From NCBI GenBank assembly GCA_030040155.1, contig JASHUG010000460.1:1-53004 (forward strand): a DNA stretch of 53,004 bases, in the 5' to 3' direction. A model generated the notes under the pieces. That model was not told the origin of the DNA and searched no databases. It saw only the letters and a list, made by a program, of their open reading frames with translations. The DNA is from Streptosporangiaceae bacterium. Lineage in GTDB: Bacteria > Actinomycetota > Actinomycetes > Streptosporangiales > Streptosporangiaceae. The translations under genes were made by a program, and so were the position numbers. How positions within the stretch are numbered: the stretch's first letter is position 1; each line of letters begins with the position of its first letter. This document shows positions 9,459 to 16,909 of the stretch, piece by piece.

Positions 9459-9833
9459 TGACGTCGGCTTGCCTACCGCCCGCACAATAGTCAGGCCCCG
9501 CAGCACGTCGCCGGGCTGTGCGCGGGCGCTACGCCTGCTCGGCTGCGCGCTGCAGCGACCAGGCCGGTGATTCCGCACCGTCATTGCTGAGCGCGATTCA
9601 CGGCCCGGATGCCGGCTGCCTTTCTCGTGCGCCCAGGCCATTTTCCATGTCGGGCGATCGGGATATCTGTCTCATCTAGCCCTGTTAGGTCACGCAGATA
9701 GCCGCGACGCGCACCCCCGCGGGGTGAGCCCGCGATCGCCAGGGAGGCAACGCCTTCTTTGCCAGGGCTTTACAAATTCGCGGCCCGCGCTACCCAAGCC
9801 GGCGGGAGATTGCCACCGGCGGCGCTGCGGATC
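9459..9833. other. Convergent intergenic region
   Basis: 375 bases between two convergent genes with no credible reading frame or RNA gene. The only structure noted is a short hairpin CACCCC-CGC-GGGGTG at 9712-9726, without a T-tract, that could help end transcription. Confidence 0.5.
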
Positions 9834-10754
9834 TCACCCAGGCGGCGCCGGAGCCCCGCAGTACTGCAGCACCGCGACGAGGATCTCGGCGAGCGGCCTG
9901 GTGGTATCGACGGTCAGCACGTCTCCCGCCCAGGACGGGAACGCGGCCAGCCGTCGCTGCACGTTGGCCCAGTTGCCTGGGTCATGCCAGCCGGGGATGC
10001 CGCGCTGACGTCCGGCGAGCCGCTTCTTGTGCTCTGCCTCGTCCGGGCAGACGCACACGATGACCCTGAAGTCCGATCCGGCCCTGGCCGCCAGGGACCG
10101 CCACCGGTCGCGGACGTCAGGTTCCTCGGCCGGGCAGTCAAGGATGGCCGACTGACCAAGCTGCAGCTGGCGCAGCGCGAGCGTGGTGAGCAGTTCGGCC
10201 CCCATGCCCCAGGATTCGTGCAGGTGATAACCGCCGAAAGGCGTCAGGGAGCCAAGCAGCCAGTCAGCCGCAAACACCGGGATGGCCAGAGCCGCCCCGG
10301 TCGCATCGGCCAGCGTGCTCTTGCCGGAGCCGGGAACGCCAGAAAAGACGATCAGGCTGCAGCCACGCGCCCTGGCCGGCAGCGGGTAGTCGGCGAAGTC
10401 CATGGGCAGCCTGGGAGTCAGGACGTCAGGTACCAGACCCGACAGCCATGCTGACGTGAGCCGGTGCGGCGGCTCGGGCTCGACTGCGCACGTGATCACG
10501 TAGATGTCGCCGTCACGGGCGCGGACGCGCGCCTGCGCGCGTGTCTCCCGCAGGTCGAGGCCGACTACCGACACCGGAGCGAGCGCGGCCGCGTGCCGCC
10601 GGAAGACCTCGGCCAACCGCGCGGGAGGCATGGCCGCCGCGAAATCGGGAGCCATGTTCGCCGCCGCGTCCGCGCCCCAGCCCGGAGCATCGCTGAGGCC
10701 ATCGAGGATCCAGCCGAGGCGCTCGGCCGCAGCACCGCGAGCAAGATATTTCAC
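9834..10754 (-). CDS. Two-domain protein: NTF2-like N-terminus and AAA-type P-loop kinase
   Basis: 306 residues. The C-terminal half is a P-loop kinase of the AAA_33 type, with Walker A GVPGSGKST at 139-147 and a run of Arg/Lys (KKRLAGRQRG) that suits a lid. Such enzymes phosphorylate small molecules, but the substrate cannot be read. Residues 10-110 resemble the small domain that precedes actinobacterial serine hydrolases (pattern APDFAAAMPPARLAEVFR ... VEPEPPHRL), normally found with a beta-lactamase-like or lipase partner. The GTG start at 10754 is divergent from the phosphatase gene. The kinase call is good; the N-terminal domain name is inferred from pattern only. Confidence 0.75.
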   Translation of the reverse strand: MKYLARGAAAERLGWILDGLSDAPGWGADAAANMAPDFAAAMPPARLAEVFRRHAAALAPVSVVGLDLRETRAQARVRARDGDIYVITCAVEPEPPHRLTSAWLSGLVPDVLTPRLPMDFADYPLPARARGCSLIVFSGVPGSGKSTLADATGAALAIPVFAADWLLGSLTPFGGYHLHESWGMGAELLTTLALRQLQLGQSAILDCPAEEPDVRDRWRSLAARAGSDFRVIVCVCPDEAEHKKRLAGRQRGIPGWHDPGNWANVQRRLAAFPSWAGDVLTVDTTRPLAEILVAVLQYCGAPAPPG

Positions 10755-10959
10755 GCACCGCTCCCGCGTTCTCTCATCTGCCAGTTACGCCGTCAGCCAT
10801 CCCCCCTGAGTATGTCGAGATGGCCGCTCAGCCGTTAGTAGCAGGCCGTTACTCTAGGTCTACGTTCAACGACACAGCGGCCATTGCCGGCAGGCCACGC
10901 GCGGGACCGGCAGGCGGCCCGCGCCGGCGAGCTTTTTCGCCAGTTGAGAGACACCGAGG

Positions 10960-12246
10960 TTGACAGGACCAGGTAGCCCGGACTCGGCTCCGGACAGACT
11001 CAGGGACATCCAGTCCCTGACCGATTCTGAGCTATCCAGGCTCGACGACCAGGAGCTTCTGGCCGAGCTGCTCGCCCGGACCAAGGACATCCTGCAGGCC
11101 GACACCGCCGCCGTGCTGCTGCTGGACTTCTCGTCCGGCCAGCTCATCGCCACTGCGGCGGCGGGCCTGGAAGAGGAGGTACACCAGGGCGTGCGCATCC
11201 CGGTCGGTCGAGGTTTCGCCGGGCGGATCGCCGCCGAGCACAAGCCGGTCATCCTGGACCGGGTCGACGACTCGACGGTGCACAGTCAGATCCTCCTCGA
11301 CAAGGGGATCCGGTCGATGATCGGCGTGCCGATGGTGGCCGGCGGCCGGGTGATCGGGGTCATGCACGTCGGCTCGCTCACCGGTCGTCAGTTCAACGCC
11401 GAGGATGCGGAGCTACTGCAGCTGGCGGCTGATCGCGCCGCAATGGCCGTCCAGTCGATGACCGTCAGGATCGAGCGGGTCGCCGCCGCGGCGCTGCAGC
11501 GGAGCCTGCTGCCGTCCGCCTTGCCTGCCGTACCGGGAGCCGAGATCGCGGCCCGGCTCATTCCGGGTAACGGCGGCGTCGGCGGTGACTGGTACGACGT
11601 GTTTACCCTGCCCTCGGGTGAGTTGTGCATGGTCATCGGAGATGTGGCCGGCTCTGGCCTGCACGCGGCCGTGATCATGGGCCGGATGCGGAGCGCGCTG
11701 CGGGCTTACGCCCTGGAGACCAGCGACCCGGCCGAGGTCCTGACCCGGCTCGACCGGGACATGCAGCATTTCGAGCCCGACGCGCTCGCGACCGTGCTGT
11801 ATGCGGTCATCGAGCCGACGCTCGACCGGGTCCACTTCTCCTCGGCTGGCCACCTGCCGCCGGTGCTGGCACATCCGGGCAGGCCGGCCGAGCTGGCCGA
11901 GCTACCGGCCGACCTGATGATCGGTGTCGCGGCTCGCGCGTCGCGGCACGTGACAACGGAGAAACTGCCGCCCGGCACGCTGTTGTGCATGTACACGGAC
12001 GGCCTGGTGGAGCGCCGCGATTACCCGCTGGACGAAGGGCTTGACCGGCTCCGCGAGGCCGTCGTCCCGACCGCGCCCGAGGTCGCATGCTCGGCCGTGA
12101 TGGGCGCGCTTATCGGCAACGAGCAGGCCCAGGATGATGTCGCGCTGCTCATCCTGCGGCGTCAGCCGTCCAGATCGGTCGGTGCTGCAAGCGTCCGCAG
12201 CGGGGCGTCGGCGGCCACCGCGCGAGCACGCCGCCGCGCCTCGTAG
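10960..12246 (+). CDS. GAF-domain PP2C/SpoIIE-type serine phosphatase
   Basis: A cytoplasmic protein phosphatase of the RsbU/SpoIIE class, which usually dephosphorylates anti-anti-sigma factors. The GAF sensor spans about residues 25-165. The phosphatase domain runs from about 180 to 405, with GGDWYDVF, GDVAGSGLHAA, SAGHLPPVL, YTDGLVE and DDVALLIL, so the metal-binding aspartates are present. A stop codon at 10945-10947 in the same frame rules out a longer form, which makes the TTG at 10960 the start (GAGG just before it). There is no HATPase domain and no sigma gene nearby. The 3' end overlaps the convergent membrane-protein gene by 85 bases. Confidence 0.88.
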   Translation: MTGPGSPDSAPDRLRDIQSLTDSELSRLDDQELLAELLARTKDILQADTAAVLLLDFSSGQLIATAAAGLEEEVHQGVRIPVGRGFAGRIAAEHKPVILDRVDDSTVHSQILLDKGIRSMIGVPMVAGGRVIGVMHVGSLTGRQFNAEDAELLQLAADRAAMAVQSMTVRIERVAAAALQRSLLPSALPAVPGAEIAARLIPGNGGVGGDWYDVFTLPSGELCMVIGDVAGSGLHAAVIMGRMRSALRAYALETSDPAEVLTRLDRDMQHFEPDALATVLYAVIEPTLDRVHFSSAGHLPPVLAHPGRPAELAELPADLMIGVAARASRHVTTEKLPPGTLLCMYTDGLVERRDYPLDEGLDRLREAVVPTAPEVACSAVMGALIGNEQAQDDVALLILRRQPSRSVGAASVRSGASAATARARRRAS

Positions 12247-13244
12247 GCGATGATCGCGACGCTGATCCAGCCGACCGCTATCGCCAGCCAGAAGCTGACG
12301 AGGCGGAAAGCAATCGCCGCGGACAGCGCGATGACCCGGCTGGCACCGTAGGCGATGAGGATGACCGCGAGGCTGCCCTCGACGATGCCCAGCCCTCCCG
12401 GCACTATGGGGAGCGAGCCGACGACCTGAGCCGCCCCGTAGGCCACCAGCACGCCGTCCCAGGGGATCGCGCCGTGCACGGCACGGAAGCTGCACAGCAG
12501 GCAGAGGAAGTCACCGACCCAGACGGCAAGCGCGATCGCGACAATCCCGGCGGTGGACGTGGCGGACAGCGGAATCTCCCGCATCCGGGCCAGCGTGGCC
12601 TCGATCCGCGCGCCGATGCTCCCGCGCGGATGCCCGGTCACTCGCCGGCACCCGCGCACGAGGGCTCCGGCTAGCCGCAGGACCAGGTCCCGGCGGACCA
12701 GCACCGCGGCCGCCGCGGCGACGATCACCAGACCGAGGATCGCGACCCCAGCGCCGACCAGGCTGCTGCTGGCGACCAGGGCGACCAGCACGCCGACGAG
12801 GAGCAGCAGGGACATCCCGATCGCCTGGGCGACGAGGATCGTGAAGATCGTCCAGCCGGCGCTCGCTCCGCTGGCGCCGCGCCGGCGGTAGTACCGGTAG
12901 CGATACGCGCTGGAGACCGCCGGCTCGCCCGGCACCGTGTTGGCGATGGCGTCGTTGGCCAGGGCCAGCAGGAAGAGCGCGGGCAACGCAATCCGCGTCC
13001 CGCTCAGCCCGAGCACCCGGCGCTGGAGGAAGGCGAACGCCCACAGTGAGGTGGTCTCAGCCGCGACCGCCGCCCCGACCCAGCCCGGACTCACCTGGCC
13101 GAGCTGGTGCCAGGACGCGACCAGCTCTGACCGCTTGCCGAACAGCAGGAACAGGATCAGGACGCCGAAGGCCGCGCCGAGTACGTAGCGGCCGACCTCC
13201 TTGAGACGGTGTCCCGCCTCGGGAGCGGAGTACTCGACGGCCAC
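12162..13244 (-). CDS. Lysylphosphatidylglycerol synthetase/flippase-like (YbhN/UPF0104) membrane protein
   Basis: 360 residues with about eight hydrophobic segments, beginning near residue 20 (YVLGAAFGVLILFLLF), and the conserved late loop GSLPIVPGGLGIVEGSL. This is the UPF0104 fold found in the membrane half of MprF and in YbhN. The soluble aminoacyl-transferase domain of MprF is absent, so a lipid-handling role is likely but unspecified. The start is GTG at 13244. The C-terminal 28 codons overlap the end of the phosphatase gene on the other strand. Confidence 0.82.
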   Translation of the reverse strand: MAVEYSAPEAGHRLKEVGRYVLGAAFGVLILFLLFGKRSELVASWHQLGQVSPGWVGAAVAAETTSLWAFAFLQRRVLGLSGTRIALPALFLLALANDAIANTVPGEPAVSSAYRYRYYRRRGASGASAGWTIFTILVAQAIGMSLLLLVGVLVALVASSSLVGAGVAILGLVIVAAAAAVLVRRDLVLRLAGALVRGCRRVTGHPRGSIGARIEATLARMREIPLSATSTAGIVAIALAVWVGDFLCLLCSFRAVHGAIPWDGVLVAYGAAQVVGSLPIVPGGLGIVEGSLAVILIAYGASRVIALSAAIAFRLVSFWLAIAVGWISVAIIAYEARRRARAVAADAPLRTLAAPTDLDG

Positions 13245-13317
13245 GCCAACAAACTACAGACTGGCCAGCTATGTTCACCGCATACGAAGGCTTCGCAGGC
13301 CGAGAGGACGTGCTGCA

Positions 13318-15612
13318 GTGGCACATGAGTTCGGCGGAATCATCGGCCGCGACTGGCGTGAGTCCGAGCCGTGGTGGCCATCAGAGCCGGCGCCGCCGCC
13401 CGGAGCGCCGAACATCGTGCTCGTCGTGCTCGACGACGTCGGATACGCGCAGCTGGGCTGCTACGGCTCGGACATCCGTACGCCGGTACTTGACGGGCTG
13501 GCGAGCCGCGGCGTCAGGCTGGCCAACTTCCACACGACGTCGCTCTGCTCACCGACCCGTGCCTGCCTGCTCACCGGCCGCAACCATCACCGGAGCGGGA
13601 TGGGCCGGATCGCGGACCTGGCCATCGGCTACCCCGGCTACTGGGGCAAGCCGCCCCGCGAGAACGGCTACCTGTCGGAGATCCTGCGCGCCGCCGGTTA
13701 CGCCACCTACGCCGTCGGCAAGTGGCACCTGTCCCCCGAGGACGAGACGAACATGGCCGCATCCCGCGCGACGTGGCCGCTGGCGCGCGGCTTCGACCGC
13801 TGGTACGGCTTCCACGGCGGCGAGACCCACCAGTTCGTGCCCGCGCTGTGCCACGACAACCACAGCGTCCGCCCGCCGAAGTCGATCGAGGACGGCTACC
13901 ACCTGACCGAGGACCTCGCCGACCATGCGATCGAGTTCGTCGGTGACCTGCGCAGCGTCGACGCCGATCGCCCGTTTTTCCTGTACTTCGCGACTGGCGC
14001 TTGCCACTCGCCGCACCAGCCGCCGGCCCGCTGGCTCGAGCCTTACCTGGGCCGGTTCGACCTGGGCTGGGACGCCTGGCGGGAGCGGGTCTTCGAGCAT
14101 CAGCTGGCCACCGGCCTGCTGCCGTCCTCGACTGCGCTCTCGCAGCGGCCGGACTGGGTGCCCGCCTGGCGCAGCCTGGACCGGCGCCAACGCGCGGTCG
14201 CGGCCCGCTTCATGGAATGCTTCGCCGGATTCCTGTCGCACGCAGACGAGCAGATCGGCCGGATACTCGGCTTCATATCGGAACTAGGTGAGTCCGACGC
14301 CACCATCGTCCTGATCGTCTCCGACAACGGGGCCAGTGCCGAGGGTGGCGCGCAGGGGTCGATCAACGACATTCGCATGCTGAACATCGACCCGGCGTCG
14401 GAGGAGGAGATGTTCGCGCGGCTCGACGAGATCGGCGGGCCGCTCACCCACAACAACTACCCGTGGGGCTGGACGATGGCCGGGAACACGCCGTTCCGCC
14501 GGTGGAAGCGCGAGGTCCACGAGGGCGGGGTGGCCGACCCGTGCATCATCTCGTGGCCGGGCGGCGCCCTCGAGCCCGGCGCCATCCGCCACCAGTTCAC
14601 CCACGCGATCGACGTGCTGCCAACCGTGACCGAGCTGGCCGGGATCGAGCTCCCGGCTCAGATCGAGGGCATCGAGCAGGCACCGGTCGACGGAGTGAGT
14701 TTCGCCTATCTGCTAGCCGCCGAGGGCAGGGCGGCCGCGGAGCGACACGACACCCAGTACTTCGAGATGTTCGGCTCGCGTGCGATCTACCACCGCGGCT
14801 GGAAGGCGGTGACGTTCCACCCGATCGGGCCGCTGTATGACGACCAGAACCCCAATGCGCCGTTCGACGATGATGTCTGGGAGCTCTACCACGTGGCGCA
14901 GGACCTGTCGGAAACGCGCGACCTGGCCGGCGAGCACCCGCGACTGCTGGCCGAGCTGATCGAGCTGTGGTGGCAGGAAGCCCGCCGCAACCAGGTCCTG
15001 CCGCTGGACAACCGGGTCCTCTGGTCGATCGTCCACCCCAAGCCTGACCGCCGAAGGCCGCGCGAGCGGTACCGCTATTTCCCTGGCGGCGCGCAGGTAC
15101 CCGAGACCGTTGCGGTGAACGTGCGGAACCGCTCGCACAGCCTGATCGTCGACCTGACGACGGGCGAGCCCCCCGCGGCCGACGGAGTGCTGCTGGCGCT
15201 CGGCTCCGTGCTGGGCGGCTGGTCGCTGCACATCCTCGGCGGCCGGCTCCGCTACGTGCACAACCTGTACGGCAAGGAGCGGCACGTCGTCGAGTCGGCC
15301 GAGGTCATCCCGGCCGGCGAGCACCGGGTCGAATACGAGTTCACCAAGGACGAGGGCCTCGGCGGCTCCGGTGTGCTGCGCTGCGACGGACGCGAGGTCG
15401 GCCGGGGCGTGATCCCCCGGTTCACGCCATCTGGCTTCAACGGCGTCGGCGCCGGGCTTACGTGCGGCTACGAGTGGGGGCCCGCCGTCGGCACCGGGTA
15501 CGCGGCCCCGTTCCCGTTCGCCGGGACCATCCACGGAGCCTGGGTGCTGGCCGTCGGCCCGGTACTGCGCGATCCGCTGGCCGAGCTTGAGGCGATCTTG
15601 TCCGAGCAGTGA
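13318..15612 (+). CDS. Type I arylsulfatase (AtsA-like)
   Basis: 764 residues from the GTG at 13318, chosen because GAGAGG lies about 10 bases before it; the open frame extends 39 codons upstream but without domain content. The sulfatase core has DD at 39-40 for Ca2+ and the formylglycine signature CSPTRACLLTG, with the cysteine to be converted at residue 77. GKWHL and SDNGAS supply further active-site residues. No signal peptide is seen, so the enzyme should be cytoplasmic. A formylglycine-generating enzyme is not in the window. A C-terminal region (about 600-764) is a beta-rich extension typical of the long mycobacterial-type AtsA proteins. The substrate is unknown. Confidence 0.92.
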   Translation: MAHEFGGIIGRDWRESEPWWPSEPAPPPGAPNIVLVVLDDVGYAQLGCYGSDIRTPVLDGLASRGVRLANFHTTSLCSPTRACLLTGRNHHRSGMGRIADLAIGYPGYWGKPPRENGYLSEILRAAGYATYAVGKWHLSPEDETNMAASRATWPLARGFDRWYGFHGGETHQFVPALCHDNHSVRPPKSIEDGYHLTEDLADHAIEFVGDLRSVDADRPFFLYFATGACHSPHQPPARWLEPYLGRFDLGWDAWRERVFEHQLATGLLPSSTALSQRPDWVPAWRSLDRRQRAVAARFMECFAGFLSHADEQIGRILGFISELGESDATIVLIVSDNGASAEGGAQGSINDIRMLNIDPASEEEMFARLDEIGGPLTHNNYPWGWTMAGNTPFRRWKREVHEGGVADPCIISWPGGALEPGAIRHQFTHAIDVLPTVTELAGIELPAQIEGIEQAPVDGVSFAYLLAAEGRAAAERHDTQYFEMFGSRAIYHRGWKAVTFHPIGPLYDDQNPNAPFDDDVWELYHVAQDLSETRDLAGEHPRLLAELIELWWQEARRNQVLPLDNRVLWSIVHPKPDRRRPRERYRYFPGGAQVPETVAVNVRNRSHSLIVDLTTGEPPAADGVLLALGSVLGGWSLHILGGRLRYVHNLYGKERHVVESAEVIPAGEHRVEYEFTKDEGLGGSGVLRCDGREVGRGVIPRFTPSGFNGVGAGLTCGYEWGPAVGTGYAAPFPFAGTIHGAWVLAVGPVLRDPLAELEAILSEQ

Positions 15613-15696
15613 GCGAGCAGCCGGGCTACGCTGGACTAGGGACGATCTCGCGGGCAGGGGTGACTCCAGCGCGATCAGATGACACCGGGAGCCAAG

Positions 15697-16158
15697 ATGA
15701 CAACTGAGCCGGAACTGATCGTGGTCGGCGTCGACGGCTCGCCGGAATCGGTCGCCGCGCTGACCTGGGCGGCGCGCTATGGCAAGGCGTGTGGTGGTGC
15801 GATCCGCGCCCTCCTGGTCTGGCACTACCCGTCGGCAGTCGGGCCAGCCCCGCCTGGCGTCGCGCCCGAGTCCATTAGCGACGAGGTCCGCGCGACCATG
15901 ACCCGGCACCTGACGGCTGCGATTGCCAAGGGTGCGCCGGACGCACAGGTAGAGCCGCTGATCGGCTACGGGCATCCCGCCGAGGTACTCGTCGACGCCT
16001 CGCGCGAGGCTGACCTGCTCGTGGTCGGCTCGCGCGGCCACGGCGCGTTCACCGGGATGCTGGTCGGCTCGGTCAGCCTGCACTGCGTGCACCACGCGTT
16101 CTGCCCGGTCGTCGTCGTCCGGCGCGGCATGTCACCGCGCGCGTCGGCAGCCCTCTAG
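15697..16158 (+). CDS. Universal stress protein (UspA family)
   Basis: 153 residues, a single Usp domain with the ATP-binding signature GSRGHGAFTGMLVGSVS near the C-terminus. The start at 15697 has GGGAG about 7 bases upstream; an ATG at 15679 has no ribosome site. It is convergent with an Rv1733c-like gene only 19 bases away, a pairing that recalls stress/dormancy gene sets of actinomycetes. The function is inferred from the family: nucleotide-binding stress adaptation. Confidence 0.9.
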   Translation: MTTEPELIVVGVDGSPESVAALTWAARYGKACGGAIRALLVWHYPSAVGPAPPGVAPESISDEVRATMTRHLTAAIAKGAPDAQVEPLIGYGHPAEVLVDASREADLLVVGSRGHGAFTGMLVGSVSLHCVHHAFCPVVVVRRGMSPRASAAL

Positions 16159-16177
16159 TGAGCCGCCGCGACGCCCG

Positions 16178-16801
16178 CTAGCCGCCTTGCCGGGACCAGG
16201 TCGGCCCGACGGCGTCCCAGTCTCGCTGCCAGCCGACCATGCGACGCCGGTCAAACAGCAGCCGTGTGCACCCGTAGGCGACCGCAAACAAAACGCCGAA
16301 CCCCATAGTTACCGAAAACACCGTGAAAGCCACCTGGTCGTGCACGTCGGCGGAGTCGAGCGGCGGCCGGACCTCCTGGCCCTTCGCGTTGATGAAGATC
16401 TCCGTCTGCTGCCCGGCCGTGGAGTTGAGCGCGACGGGAATCTCACCGTGTCCTTCCTGCCCGTCAGGCAGCTTCCACTCGCCAGGCACGAAGGCCACGG
16501 TCAGCTCCGACGACGAAGCCGCCTGGGCACCGCTTTCCAGCTGCCTGGCCCAGACGGCATGCACGCCCCGCTGGGCGTGCTCGGCGGCCAGCATCTCGTG
16601 GTCCGCCCACCTCCCGGCGAGAACCGTCCCCACCACCCAGATCACAACAAAGACGGCGATCAGCACGGTCATCACGACGGCCTCGGCCCTGTCCACGCCG
16701 CGGAACAGCGGATTTGTATCGCGCCGGAACAACTGCAGAACGATCAACCGCAGCTTCACCGAGGATCCACCTCCGATCCACGCCGTCGTTGCCATTGTCA
16801 T
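16178..16801 (-). CDS. Rv1733c-like membrane protein
   Basis: 207 residues. The motif DTNPLFRGVDRAEA near residues 28-41 resembles the RNPLxRxxDRxEA signature of the Rv1733c family. One membrane segment lies at about 43-63 and a second near 155-178, with an extracellular loop of about 90 residues between them. Members are numerous in actinomycetes; Rv1733c itself belongs to the hypoxia regulon of M. tuberculosis, but no biochemical role is known. It is adjacent to a universal stress protein, which fits a stress context. The start ATG at 16801 is not backed by a good ribosome site; the ATG at 16795 is an alternative. Confidence 0.75.
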   Translation of the reverse strand: MTMATTAWIGGGSSVKLRLIVLQLFRRDTNPLFRGVDRAEAVVMTVLIAVFVVIWVVGTVLAGRWADHEMLAAEHAQRGVHAVWARQLESGAQAASSSELTVAFVPGEWKLPDGQEGHGEIPVALNSTAGQQTEIFINAKGQEVRPPLDSADVHDQVAFTVFSVTMGFGVLFAVAYGCTRLLFDRRRMVGWQRDWDAVGPTWSRQGG

Positions 16802-16909
16802 CCGAATCGGGGCACGACATAAGGGGGTAGCGAAAGCTCGGCCGCCAAAAGTTTCCGTACTCGTCGGAAGAAGAGGGTTATATTCCAGCCGCTTCCGCCT
16901 ACTGCCGTC

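Noticed and set aside
14713-16095. 460-codon minus-strand frame within the arylsulfatase gene
   Set aside because: Antisense shadow; the sulfatase motifs on the plus strand are conclusive.
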